Made by a program: the position numbers and the translations under genes. This document shows, in pieces, positions 27,606 through 36,445 of a DNA stretch of 64,000 bases. Source of the DNA: WTFY01 sp965214675 (lineage in GTDB: Bacteria; Pseudomonadota; Gammaproteobacteria; UBA4575); assembly GCA_965214675.1 (NCBI GenBank), contig OZ243969.1:1426001-1490000 (forward strand), given 5' to 3'. Each line of letters starts with the position of its first letter. Position 1 is the stretch's first letter. The notes below the pieces were generated by a model. It was given only the letters and a program-made list of their open reading frames with translations, was not told where the DNA came from and made no database searches.

Positions 27606-27776
27606 GACGGTCGGGGTCCCTGCAACATGGGCAACATCCTGTCCTACCTCGCGCCCCTGTGGAACCGAAAAGCCGAACACGAAGTGTCGTGCTTTCTTGC
27701 CCGGGCGGGGATCATCGGATGTTTGCACCCCGGCAATCATCTTGTCCGTGCATCGTCGGCGACTTATGATCAGGGC

Positions 27777-29078
27777 ATGAATGTCTTGTGCCGGGACTGC
27801 GGGGAGCGCGCCTTCGCAAAGGAAGCCGCGTCCTGTCCACGCTGTCACTCGGTGCGCATCGTGCGCCATGCGGAACTGCACTCGCTGTCCCTGGCGCACA
27901 TCGACTGCGATGCCTTTTACGCCGCCATCGAGAAACGCGACCACGAGGAGTTGCGCGAGGTGCCCCTGATCGTCGGCGCCCGCCACCGCGGCGTGGTCGC
28001 CGCCTGCTGCTACCTTGCCCGTGCACACGGCGTGCACTCGGCCATGCCGATGTTCAAGGCCCTGAAGGCCTGCCCGGATGCCAGGGTGGTGCGCCCCGAC
28101 ATGAACAAGTACAAGGCCGTCAGCGAGGAGTTGCGTGTGATGATGCTGGCGCTCACGCCCCTGGTCGAACCGCTGTCCATCGATGAGGCCTACCTGGACC
28201 TGTCCGGTACCGCGGACCTGCACGGTGCGAGCCCGGCCCGTGTACTGGCACGGCTCGCAAATCAGGTGGAGGCCACGCTCGGCATCACCGTCACCATCGG
28301 CCTGAGCTACAACAAGTTCCTCGCCAAGATCGCATCCGACCTGGACAAGCCGCGCGGCTTCTCTGTGATCGGGCGCGCCGAGGCGCGCGAATTCCTGGCC
28401 GACAAGCCGGTGGGCTTGCTGTGGGGGGTCGGGCGCACCCTGCAACGCAGAATGGCCCATGACGGGATCCGAAAAATCGGCGAGCTGGCACGCCTGCAAG
28501 AGCCCGCACTGGTGGCCCGTTACGGCAAGATTGGCAGCGCACTGTATTCGTTTGCCCGCGGGTGCGATGAGCGCACCGTCAATCCCGAGCGTGAGACCAA
28601 GAGCCTGTCCACCGAGATCACGCTCGATCACGACATCAGCGATGCCGGGCAACTTCGAACCACCCTGTGGAAGCTGTGCGAGACGCTGTCTGCGCGCATG
28701 AAAAAGGCCGGGCTGATGGGCCAGGGCGTCACCCTGAAACTGAAGACCCGGGACTTCCAGCTGCTCACGCGTTCAAGAAAACTGGAGGCCTCCACCCATT
28801 CCGCACAGACCCTGTTTAAAACGGCGCAGGTATTGCTCGACAGGGAAGCCGACGGGCGGGCGTTTCGCCTGATCGGCATCGGCGCCCACTCGCTGGTGGA
28901 AGCCGATACCCTGCACCAGGGCGAGCTGTTCGGGGAGGACGCCGATGAAGGCACCGGCGAATCCCCGGTGGAGGGCGTACTCGATGAGATCCAGGAGAAA
29001 TTCGGGCCGAAGTCGGTGGTGCGCGGGCGCGGTTTCGGCATCGACCTGCAACCCCGGGGGCCCGGCAAAACCGGGTAG
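27777..29078 (+). CDS. dinB: DNA polymerase IV (Y family) with N-terminal zinc ribbon
   Basis: The 433-residue product begins with a zinc-ribbon-like CRDC...CPRC (first 25 residues), then the Y-family core: AHIDCDAFYAAIEKRD (catalytic Asp), CYLARAHGVHSAMP, and SIDEAYLDLSG with the second Asp/Glu pair. A little-finger domain and a C-terminal helix follow, the latter with EGVLDEIQEKFG. Translesion synthesis is the expected role. The ribbon is typical of alphaproteobacterial Pol IV and absent in E. coli DinB. ATG 27777 is at the ribbon start. The gene is divergent from the ICE operon; no LexA box was recognised in the 171-base gap. Confidence 0.9.
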   Translation: MNVLCRDCGERAFAKEAASCPRCHSVRIVRHAELHSLSLAHIDCDAFYAAIEKRDHEELREVPLIVGARHRGVVAACCYLARAHGVHSAMPMFKALKACPDARVVRPDMNKYKAVSEELRVMMLALTPLVEPLSIDEAYLDLSGTADLHGASPARVLARLANQVEATLGITVTIGLSYNKFLAKIASDLDKPRGFSVIGRAEAREFLADKPVGLLWGVGRTLQRRMAHDGIRKIGELARLQEPALVARYGKIGSALYSFARGCDERTVNPERETKSLSTEITLDHDISDAGQLRTTLWKLCETLSARMKKAGLMGQGVTLKLKTRDFQLLTRSRKLEASTHSAQTLFKTAQVLLDREADGRAFRLIGIGAHSLVEADTLHQGELFGEDADEGTGESPVEGVLDEIQEKFGPKSVVRGRGFGIDLQPRGPGKTG

Positions 29079-29161
29079 CGCATGGACAGCATCACGGGCT
29101 TCACGTATAAGCACATATGACATTTTTATCACAGATTCGAACGAAAACACGGGGCGTTGCG

Positions 29162-29935
29162 ATGAACTTTCTGAACCCACACCACCACGGGCAAAATGCC
29201 CGCCGAATACTGGCCGCGGCCGTGATGCTTGCGGCCATCACCACCACGGCCCACGCACAGGCGGATCGCGGTTCACAGAAGATGTACGCCGGCCTGGTCG
29301 CCGGATCCTCCTGGATGGATAACCGGATCGAGGATGTCGAGGGCTTCGCTCACTGGGGCATGCCCGGCTGGACGCTGGATTACAACGACTCCGGGCTGGT
29401 TTTCGGAGTCCTTGCCGGGCGAAGATTCAGTCTGGGAGACCTGCCGTTGCGCTTCGAGGTCGATGGCATGCAAGGCGATATGAGCGCGCGTTCGAACCGC
29501 GTGGACCCCGAAGGCCTGGATGAGACGGTGGAGACGGAGATTCGCTGGGTTGCCACAGCACGCATTGGTCCGGAGCATGCGATCGGGCCGGTTCTGGCCT
29601 TTGCCAGTTTCGGTGTGGCGCTTGCGGGGATTGATCGCTCCGTCACGGACATCGATTGGAGGCCTACCGTTGCCCCGCACGTCGATCACGACGACTCGTT
29701 CAGCGATCACACCACCGAGGTCGGCTGGGTAGCCGGGCTCGGCGTTGAGACCCGATGGCAGCGTGCCTGGGATGTGCGCCTGGAAGGCCTGTACATGGAA
29801 TTTGGCAAGAGCACCCACTACGTGAACCATTCCGGGGACAACCGCTGCAGCCCGGAGGGGCCCAATAGGCCCTGCCCCTACGAGATCGACCATGCACTGG
29901 GGATGGTGCGCCTTGGCATCACCTACCGGTTTTGA
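29162..29935 (+). CDS. Outer-membrane beta-barrel protein
   Basis: A 257-residue exported protein: signal peptide with RRILAAAVMLAAITTTAHAQA, alternating strands such as LVFGVLAGRRFSLGDLPLRFEV, and a C-terminal LGITYRF ending in Phe, the outer-membrane insertion signal. It resembles the OmpA/OmpW-like eight-strand class. ATG 29162 fits the signal peptide; an upstream ATG at 29117 is possible. Function unknown. It lies 83 bases after dinB on the same strand. Confidence 0.7.
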   Translation: MNFLNPHHHGQNARRILAAAVMLAAITTTAHAQADRGSQKMYAGLVAGSSWMDNRIEDVEGFAHWGMPGWTLDYNDSGLVFGVLAGRRFSLGDLPLRFEVDGMQGDMSARSNRVDPEGLDETVETEIRWVATARIGPEHAIGPVLAFASFGVALAGIDRSVTDIDWRPTVAPHVDHDDSFSDHTTEVGWVAGLGVETRWQRAWDVRLEGLYMEFGKSTHYVNHSGDNRCSPEGPNRPCPYEIDHALGMVRLGITYRF

Positions 29936-29946
29936 GGCTAGCGGGA

Positions 29947-30059
29947 CATATCTGGAAAACTGTACAATCGAACTCCTGCTAAATCGACTGGCGTTTTCCT
30001 GGTCGAATGAACGTAGCGATGCTCATGACATCTAGCTGGATAATCATGATTATCGGTGA
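29947..30059 (+). pseudogene. Probable remnant of a HigB-type toxin
   Basis: Directly upstream of a HigA-type antitoxin, where HigB normally lies, one frame ends SDAHDI-stop-LDNHDYR and stops eight bases before the antitoxin ATG. That resembles the usual HigB C-terminus (DAYDVxxVDYH), but an in-frame stop interrupts it and the N-terminal two-thirds are missing, replaced by the end of the barrel-protein gene. The similarity is short, so the call is tentative. Confidence 0.35.
30039..30054 (+). promoter_or_regulatory. 16-bp perfect palindrome upstream of higA
   Basis: GATAATCATGATTATC is a perfect palindrome ending 13 bases before the HigA ATG. HigA proteins bind palindromes near their own start, so this is a candidate autoregulatory operator. 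It lies inside the decayed toxin tail. Confidence 0.55.
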
Positions 30060-30067
30060 GGAAGACG

Positions 30068-30370
30068 ATGGACATCACAGAACGGCAACCCGTCAGCGTC
30101 GGTGAAATGCTTACCGAGGAGTTCCTCGTACCCATGCGATTAACCCAGGCACAGCTGGCAGAAGCGATGGGTGTGAGTCGAAAAACCATCACCGAATTGT
30201 GCACCAATCGCCGCGCCATTACGGTGGACACTGCATTGATGCTGGCCACAGTCTTTAGAAACACTGCTGATTTCTGGTTAAACCTGCAGCAGCGTAACGA
30301 GTTGTGGAAGGCACTGCATACACCAAAGCGAAAAGCGCGAATTGAAAAAGCGAGGCCTATCGCTGCCTGA
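30068..30370 (+). CDS. higA: HigA-family antitoxin (XRE helix-turn-helix)
   Basis: A 100-residue protein: VSVGEMLTEEFLVPMRLTQ leads into a helix-turn-helix (QAQLAEAMGVSRKTITELC), then the HigA-specific TVDTALMLATVFRNTADFW, matching HigA/VapI antitoxins. AGGAAG lies five bases before ATG 30068. Its toxin appears lost, so it is either a solitary regulator or decaying. The 16-bp palindrome just upstream is the likely operator. Confidence 0.88.
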   Translation: MDITERQPVSVGEMLTEEFLVPMRLTQAQLAEAMGVSRKTITELCTNRRAITVDTALMLATVFRNTADFWLNLQQRNELWKALHTPKRKARIEKARPIAA

Positions 30371-30809
30371 CCCGCTTGTTACAGTTGAAGCTAGTCTGGA
30401 CCGCTATCCCATACCGAGGATCGCCAGCAACCTTGACTGAGTTATCCCCGTTGCAAGGCATCGGGTTCGCCCTCGCAAATCAGTCTGGACTTTATGTGAA
30501 CCCCTTACTTAATGAAGGGTCTCCTTTTCGTAGAAGGTGTTCAACAAGCCATTTCTGCACAGGGGCGCAGGCCCGCGGGTAAACACGCGACGCTGACCAG
30601 CCTACCACTGTAGATTGACATGCACGCTGGTTCCAGGTCGGACCACTTTTTAATCAATGCCCGATACACTATAATTGAACATCTTCTCTCAGGAAGCCCA
30701 GTCCCCGTTTCCTGAAGCGTCACTGCCCCCTGATCTTCCCGGGCAAGAACACCGCTAATGACAGGTATCGATACGGTATCTGTAGGCATTGCTTCATGGC
30801 TGCAAAATC
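30371..30809. other. Intergenic region before the ArsR regulator
   Basis: About 440 bases without a supported gene. TTGACA at 30615 and TATAAT at 30670 are too far apart (49 bases) to pair. A minus-strand frame (30541-30789) has no family character. It should contain the promoter for the ArsR gene and the rhodanese fusion, but I could not place it. Confidence 0.45.
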
Positions 30810-31115
30810 ATGGGACCCTGTAGAAAACTCGACCTCGAAAAAGACCTCATGCGCATCTGCCGCGGGCTTCAGGCACTGGCTCATCCGACCCGGCTGAAAA
30901 TCATCTGTGCGATCTATCACCAGGAGTTGACGGTACAGGGGATCGCGCGATTCGTGGGCTCCAGTCCCAGCAACATCTCCCAGCAGCTCTCAAGGCTCTA
31001 CGACCTGAAGCTGTTGAACCGGCGCAGGGTCAAGAACAGGATTTATTACTCACTCAAGGATGAACACATCGTAAAGATCATTGACACCATTGATCAAAAT
31101 ACTGCAGCTGCATGA
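30810..31115 (+). CDS. ArsR/SmtB-family transcriptional regulator
   Basis: The 101-residue winged-helix protein contains LQALAHPTRLKIICAI, then VGSSPSNISQQLSRLYDLKLL (recognition helix) and the wing NRRRVKNRIYYSL. ArsR-family repressors control sox genes in several sulfur oxidisers, and its location at the edge of a sox cluster, eight bases before a rhodanese fusion, suggests the same. The canonical metal-binding ELCVCDL is absent; Cys residues elsewhere could sense sulfur species. ATG 30810 has no strong ribosome site. Confidence 0.85.
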   Translation: MGPCRKLDLEKDLMRICRGLQALAHPTRLKIICAIYHQELTVQGIARFVGSSPSNISQQLSRLYDLKLLNRRRVKNRIYYSLKDEHIVKIIDTIDQNTAAA

Positions 31116-31122
31116 TGCGTTC

Positions 31123-32499
31123 ATGAATCATCGAACCCTCCGCCTGTTCGCACTGACCGTCTCGATTGCCCTGGCACTCTCAGCAGTGCATGCCCAACCC
31201 GACAATGAGCTAAAGGTACAGGAGCTTCCGGTGGTGGAGGCACCTCCCATGAGTGCAGAGGCACAGGCACTCCTGGAGGAGGTCAACCCGCGCATCGAGA
31301 ACATCGACACGCAGCAACTGCAGGAGATCCTGCGCACTGATCCGCACACCGTACTCATCGATGTGCGCCTGCCCGAGGAGATCACCCTGCTCGGCGGCAG
31401 CATCGATGCACCGCATCATTTCAACATCCCGCGCGGCTGGGTCGAATTCCAGGTCGACTCCTACATCACCGACAAGGACCGACCCATCGTGGTCTATTGC
31501 GGGGTTAACCGGCGCAGCCCCCTGGCGGCAGAGGCCCTGATGAAACTCGGCTACACCCGGGTAAAGAATTATGCCGACGGTTTTTTTGCCTGGCAGCGCC
31601 AGGGCCTGCCCGTCTCGATCGCAGATGATGCCCTGCACAGCTTCCTGTACGCCAAACCCCGGGAAGTGATCCCCGGGGTCTGGTCCGCCATCGGTGCGAC
31701 CGCACCGCGCACGTATGACAACTCGGGCCACAACAACAACCTGTCCTTCATCATCGGTGATGACGGCGTGCTGGTCTTCAATGCCGGGGACAACTACCTG
31801 CTGGCCGCTGCCCTGCACAACGAGATCCGCAAGATCACCTCACTACCTGTCAGGTACGTGGTGCTGGAGAACGGCCAGGGGCATGCCATGCTGGGCAGCA
31901 GTTACTGGAAGAAACAGGGGGCCACCATCATTGCCCACCAGGAGACCCTGCACGAGATCCGCAATCGCGGTGCGGCCCGTTTCGAGCGCATGCGAAATCG
32001 CGTGCGTGATAAGAGTTTCAATACCGAGGTGGTGGTGCCCGACAGGACCTTCGATGAGAAGTTGGTGATCGAGCTGGGGGGCGAGACCATCGAGATCCTG
32101 TACCTGGGTCCGGCACACAGCCCCGGGGACATTGTCGCGTGGCTGCCCGAACGCCGCCTGGTGATCTCGGGCGACATGGCCTTTCACGAGCGCCTGCTGC
32201 CCGTGTTTGATGACACCGACACGGCCGGCTGGATCGAGACCTGGGAGAAGTTCGCAGCCCTCGATGCCAAGGTGGTCATCCCCGGGCACGGCGCACCAAC
32301 CACCATGGGACCCGTGACCACCTATACTCGGGATTATCTGCTCTACATGCGCGAGCAGGTCGAACGATTGCTGGATGAGGATGGCAGTCTCGAAGATGCC
32401 TACCTGATCGACCAGTCGGCCTACGCACACCTTGATACGTTTTTCGAGCTGGCCCGCTCCAATGCCGGGCAGATCTTCCGGGAGATGGAGTTCGAGTAA
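31123..32499 (+). CDS. Exported rhodanese/metallo-beta-lactamase fusion protein
   Basis: The 458-residue product has a signal peptide (LRLFALTVSIALALSAVHAQ), a rhodanese domain at about 45-165 with active-site YCGVNRRSP, and a metallo-beta-lactamase-fold domain at about 170-430. In the latter the usual HxHxDH is degenerate (ENGQGHAML), while AHSPGD, the Asp in SGDMAF and the PGHG His remain. Fusions of sulfurtransferase and persulfide-dioxygenase-like folds fit periplasmic sulfur chemistry; the metal site is probably altered. It is related to SoxH-like proteins. The ArsR gene is just upstream on the same strand. Confidence 0.8.
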   Translation: MNHRTLRLFALTVSIALALSAVHAQPDNELKVQELPVVEAPPMSAEAQALLEEVNPRIENIDTQQLQEILRTDPHTVLIDVRLPEEITLLGGSIDAPHHFNIPRGWVEFQVDSYITDKDRPIVVYCGVNRRSPLAAEALMKLGYTRVKNYADGFFAWQRQGLPVSIADDALHSFLYAKPREVIPGVWSAIGATAPRTYDNSGHNNNLSFIIGDDGVLVFNAGDNYLLAAALHNEIRKITSLPVRYVVLENGQGHAMLGSSYWKKQGATIIAHQETLHEIRNRGAARFERMRNRVRDKSFNTEVVVPDRTFDEKLVIELGGETIEILYLGPAHSPGDIVAWLPERRLVISGDMAFHERLLPVFDDTDTAGWIETWEKFAALDAKVVIPGHGAPTTMGPVTTYTRDYLLYMREQVERLLDEDGSLEDAYLIDQSAYAHLDTFFELARSNAGQIFREMEFE

Positions 32500-32506
32500 G
32501 CGGCGC

Positions 32507-33745
32507 TCAGTACTCGGTCAGCGACCGTCTTCTCATCACCGCCTCATCCAGGAGTTCAACCTTGCTCTTGGCTTCGCGCAGCCAGATGTTCTCCTGCTCG
32601 CCCAGGATCACGGGGATTTTCGCAAGCATCTTGGCACCGGCTTCCGTCTCGGCAAAATCCGCGATCTCGTTGAGCTCCTCGGCGGTAAACTCCTTGCGGT
32701 ATTCATCGATCATCTTCGGCTTGAGAATCTCCCAGCTGACGTGGTTGCGCATCCAGCTCAGGTAGATATCGCGGTACGGGGCCAGGTCTTCGATGACTTC
32801 CTCGTGCCTGCCCTGCATCAGCAGGGCATAGCGCTCGAAATGCTTCTCGAGGTCCAATGCAAGATAGACCCGTTCGACGGCATCCTCATAAAGTTCCCCG
32901 TAATTACCGGCTTCCTGCAGGCGATCCGTGCGCAGCCGCGTGCCGCTCTCGGTCGTGTACACGGCCTCCTGGTTGACCAGCCGTGCCTCCACCAGCGCGC
33001 CCAGCGCGTTGCGTCCCGCCATTTTCAATGACTCGCTCTTGATATAGCGACGCTCCCGAGGCGCCAGCCCTTCCAGATGGTTCGCCCAGAATTCCTTCGG
33101 CAGCTTGGTGTAATCCGTGGTCGCGATGTCTTTCCTGATGGCCCGGGTGTGGGTATCCACCACGACCACCCGCAGGTAGGAATACAGGTAGACCGACTTG
33201 AACAGCGAGGCATTCCGGTACAGGCCGTAGCCGGTAAACTCCTGCACCGTATCCTCGATCGGGTCCTCAATCCGGTCGGCCATGATCAGTATCAGCGTAT
33301 CGATGCCGTGTTCGCGGTACAGCGCCTCCAGCGGTGCACTGATCGAGTTCATGTCCAGGGAATCCTGCGTCGCAGTCATTCCGGCCAACACCTGCCTGAA
33401 TCCTTGCGCATCCACACCGCTGTCGATGTATTCGAAGCGCTGGTCATGGCGGATCGACTCGGTGATGAGCCCTTTCAGGAAGTCGTTGATGGCCCACTCG
33501 CGGGTATCGGAGCGCCGGTACTGGTTGGAGAATCGCGTCGCACCCAGGTGGATATGGTCGAAGGTCTCGGGCAGGATCGAGACGACTTCCACGGCATGGA
33601 CATCCACCGGTTCATTGAGCGCACCCCCGTTTTCATTCCCGGCATCGATGCGTTTGAGCACCGGCAGGCCCTGGCACCCCGCAAGGACCAGGCCCAGCAC
33701 GAAGGCCGCGAGTGCGGTTTTCATATCAGGCAATGTTTGCATCAT
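32507..33745 (-). CDS. Lipoprotein with C-terminal DUF2059 domain
   Basis: The 412-residue product has a lipoprotein signal (ALAAFVLGLVLAGC, lipobox LAGC about residues 22-25). A central domain (about 40-300) is unfamiliar. The C-terminus, EYRKEFTAEELNEIADFAE then GAKMLAKIPVILG, is DUF2059. The start at 33745 follows AAAGGA; an internal ATG at 33724 would shorten the signal. It is convergent with the rhodanese fusion and co-directional with the sox genes, so it is probably the tail of the sox operon. No function is known. Confidence 0.7.
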   Translation of the reverse strand: MMQTLPDMKTALAAFVLGLVLAGCQGLPVLKRIDAGNENGGALNEPVDVHAVEVVSILPETFDHIHLGATRFSNQYRRSDTREWAINDFLKGLITESIRHDQRFEYIDSGVDAQGFRQVLAGMTATQDSLDMNSISAPLEALYREHGIDTLILIMADRIEDPIEDTVQEFTGYGLYRNASLFKSVYLYSYLRVVVVDTHTRAIRKDIATTDYTKLPKEFWANHLEGLAPRERRYIKSESLKMAGRNALGALVEARLVNQEAVYTTESGTRLRTDRLQEAGNYGELYEDAVERVYLALDLEKHFERYALLMQGRHEEVIEDLAPYRDIYLSWMRNHVSWEILKPKMIDEYRKEFTAEELNEIADFAETEAGAKMLAKIPVILGEQENIWLREAKSKVELLDEAVMRRRSLTEY

Positions 33746-33771
33746 CGATCCGTCCTTTGAGAATCCGGTGG

Positions 33772-34830
33772 CTAGTCCATGAGGTCGATGTGTACGCCCT
33801 GGGCTTCGAGGCGCTCGGTCCGGTCCTGGAGATACCGTTGAAAACCCGTGTAACGCTTGTAACTTTCAGTGAGCACGTAATCGAGTGCTGACTGCAGGTG
33901 GTAGGACTTGACGTAGCCGTCCACGCGAAACACTTCCCTGCCGCTCGTATCGTACAGCACGAGGGTGGGGATGAACTGGATCCTGTTGTCACGCACCCAT
34001 TGCCTGGAGGTGGATTTCTTCCCCCTGGGCGAGACGATGCTCGCATCGCTGTGGACGTCCACCATCGCAAGGGAAAACTGCTCCAGGAATTTTCTCGTCT
34101 GTGGGCGCTGCAGGATGTCCTCGTTCAGTTCCTTGCACGAAGTACAGTTTTGCTCCTGGACATAGACGGCCAGGGGCCGGGCCTCGGTGCGCAGGGTCTC
34201 CTGCAGGTCGAACGGCGCGGTCATGAACACAGAGGCGAGCGGGCCGATATCCAGCGCCTGGGGCTTGCGGGTGCTCTGGTAGGCGGCCAGGTAGTCCAGG
34301 AACTTCATCCTGGTTTCCTGTTTCTCGGCCAGGTAGGCGAGCATGGCCGAGAACTTGTTCACGTTGTAGTAGCCGTTCATGCGGAATACGACCTCGCGGT
34401 CCTTGTTGTAGACCAGCATGGTGGGGGTGAAGTGGACCTGCACTTTTTTCGCGAAGTCCCTCTCGTCCAGGACCTCGCCCTCGGGGTCGGTGACCTCGAC
34501 CGACCCGTAGATGTTGATGGCGACCACCTCGAAATGCTCGCGGGTGTACGCCACGACCTCGGGCTGGCCGAGGTTGTGCTCGATGAGCTTTTTGCAGTAC
34601 GGGCAGCCGTGCTGGTAGAAGTAGACGATCAGTCGCTTGCCCTGCCCGGCGGCTTCCCCGATGTCCTCCGGCAGGTCAAGAAAGGAGGACTTGAACCACT
34701 CCGGGTGATAGGCCGGTGCCGGCATCGTCACGTGTTCACCCGGTACGGTGTCCGCCTCCTGCGCCTGCACAGCGAATGCCAGGAGCAGTGCGCCAAGCAC
34801 GGCCAACACGATCGATCTCGCACTTCTCAT
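33772..34830 (-). CDS. Periplasmic protein with two thioredoxin-like domains, SoxW-like
   Basis: The 352-residue product has a signal peptide (IVLAVLGALLLAFAVQAQ) and two thioredoxin folds, each with a CxxC: HGCPYCKKL in the first and NCTSCKEL in the second, each followed by a cis-Pro loop (TPTML, IPTLV). SoxW proteins are periplasmic thioredoxins that keep SoxYZ reduced; here the domain is duplicated in one chain. GGAGGT precedes ATG 34830. It sits between the spermidine-synthase-like gene and the DUF2059 lipoprotein. Confidence 0.8.
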   Translation of the reverse strand: MRSARSIVLAVLGALLLAFAVQAQEADTVPGEHVTMPAPAYHPEWFKSSFLDLPEDIGEAAGQGKRLIVYFYQHGCPYCKKLIEHNLGQPEVVAYTREHFEVVAINIYGSVEVTDPEGEVLDERDFAKKVQVHFTPTMLVYNKDREVVFRMNGYYNVNKFSAMLAYLAEKQETRMKFLDYLAAYQSTRKPQALDIGPLASVFMTAPFDLQETLRTEARPLAVYVQEQNCTSCKELNEDILQRPQTRKFLEQFSLAMVDVHSDASIVSPRGKKSTSRQWVRDNRIQFIPTLVLYDTSGREVFRVDGYVKSYHLQSALDYVLTESYKRYTGFQRYLQDRTERLEAQGVHIDLMD

Positions 34831-34858
34831 CACGCCACCTCCGGGCCCTGGCACGCCT

Positions 34859-36406
34859 TCACCGGGCAGCCCCTGTCAGCAGTCCGGACATCAGGCGCTC
34901 CACCGGGGCATAACTGTCCGTCAATACCGGCAGATTATCCACCGGGGTGCCGATTTCATCAATTGCGGCGCGCACGTTCAGCCAGCCCCGATCCAGCCCC
35001 CTGCGCGCCAGGACCTCGTCCGGCAGGGCCGACTCGCTGGTGGCCGAGATCACGTAGGTGAAGCGGGTCGGATCCTTCGGTACGTGATCCATCCACACGC
35101 CCACGTGGGCAAACTCCAGCGCCAGCGTCTTGACGATACTTTTCACAAGTCTCGGGTCGGGAAACTGGTCGACGACATTCATCAGGTAGATGCCGCGCGC
35201 GGACAGCTTTTCTCGCACCAGCGCAGCAAACTCGCGGGTCACCAGGTGATGGGGAATGGAGATGTCATGGAAGACGTCGGTGACAATGACATCGAATTCT
35301 CCCGTCTCGGCGGCCAGGGCCACTCGCGCATCCTGGTGGATCACGGTAAAGTCCGCGGGATCGACGCCCAGTTCCCGGACGCTGATGGCGGTGACCTCGG
35401 GGTCGATCTCGGCGACCGTGATTTGCGCCGTGTGATCGGTGGCCTTGATGGTACGCGGCAGGGTGTAGGACCCGCCGCCTGCAAAGAAGTAGCGCAGCTC
35501 GTCGTGGTAGTCGGCCTCGAACTGGGCAAAGACCAGCTCATCGATCCCCTGGGCGAAGGCACCTACCAGGTAGCCCGGCTCGCTCATGTGATTGATGCCG
35601 TGCAGCAGGTGATCGAGCACCAGGCCCCGTGCGACACCGAAGGTGACATCCGGGGTGCGGTCGACGACATTGATGCAGTAGTAGGCGGACTCGACCTTGC
35701 AGGTTTTGGCAAACAGGTTCGAGTAACTCAGTGCCGTGACGATGGCCACGCACAGCAAAACGGCAAGCGCGGTTGCCCCGCGCACGGCGCGCTCGCGAAC
35801 CAGGTACGGGATGCACAACAACAAAAGCAGGATAGAGACGCCGAAGACCACCTGGCGCGTACCGAAGTACTGCACCAGCAGGTAGCCCGTCAGGAACACG
35901 CCGGTGATGCTCCCGAGGGCGGCCAGTGCATGCATGCCGCCGATGATCCTGCCGACCTCCCCGGTTTGCCTTGCGGCGATCGTGGTCAGCAGCGGGGTGA
36001 CCACGCCGAGCGCCACGGACGGCAGCAGGAAGAGGCTTGAGACGTACACGAAGGTCATGGTCAGTATGCCCAGCGTACTGGCCTGCAGCACGGCGGCCAC
36101 CGGTGCGATGGCATACAGGCTTGCGAAGGACAGCACACCACTTGCCAGCAGCACCAGGCCGACGCGTTGCTCACCGTGGCCGCGATCGGCCCAGCAGCCC
36201 CCCAGCCAGTTGCCGATCGACAGGCCGGCCAGGATCACGCCGATGATGGTCGTCCAGGTATACAGGGAGACGCCGACGTAGGGTGCGATCAGTCGTGCGG
36301 CCACAAGCTCGAGCACGAGCAGTGCGCCGGAGGCAAGGAACGTCGTTGCGAAATAAAATGCGATCCGGTTTCGATCTGCAGTGCCAGGCGCCTTGACCGG
36401 GCTCAT
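34859..36406 (-). CDS. Fused membrane/spermidine-synthase-like protein
   Basis: A 515-residue protein with about six to eight transmembrane helices in the first 240 residues (ATTFLASGALLVLELVAARL onward) and a C-terminal spermidine-synthase-like Rossmann domain (GGGSYTLPRTIK, then VAEIDPEVTAIS). Such MFS-spermidine synthase fusions are common, and their substrate is usually unknown. GGGSYTLPR is the SAM-side loop and YHDELRY resembles the polyamine-site motif. The position in the sox cluster suggests transport or amine metabolism linked to it, but this is not established. Confidence 0.8.
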   Translation of the reverse strand: MSPVKAPGTADRNRIAFYFATTFLASGALLVLELVAARLIAPYVGVSLYTWTTIIGVILAGLSIGNWLGGCWADRGHGEQRVGLVLLASGVLSFASLYAIAPVAAVLQASTLGILTMTFVYVSSLFLLPSVALGVVTPLLTTIAARQTGEVGRIIGGMHALAALGSITGVFLTGYLLVQYFGTRQVVFGVSILLLLLCIPYLVRERAVRGATALAVLLCVAIVTALSYSNLFAKTCKVESAYYCINVVDRTPDVTFGVARGLVLDHLLHGINHMSEPGYLVGAFAQGIDELVFAQFEADYHDELRYFFAGGGSYTLPRTIKATDHTAQITVAEIDPEVTAISVRELGVDPADFTVIHQDARVALAAETGEFDVIVTDVFHDISIPHHLVTREFAALVREKLSARGIYLMNVVDQFPDPRLVKSIVKTLALEFAHVGVWMDHVPKDPTRFTYVISATSESALPDEVLARRGLDRGWLNVRAAIDEIGTPVDNLPVLTDSYAPVERLMSGLLTGAAR

Positions 36407-36445
36407 CGTGATCGGGCGATGTGCCTTGGCACGCAGGCTGGCGGC

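Noticed and set aside
27465..27776. N-terminal extension of DinB
   Set aside because: The extra 104 residues lack similarity and overlap the ICE gene on the other strand; the zinc ribbon starts at ATG 27777.
30615..30675. TTGACA and TATAAT as an ArsR promoter
   Set aside because: The spacing is 49 bases; neither has a partner at 16-18 bases.
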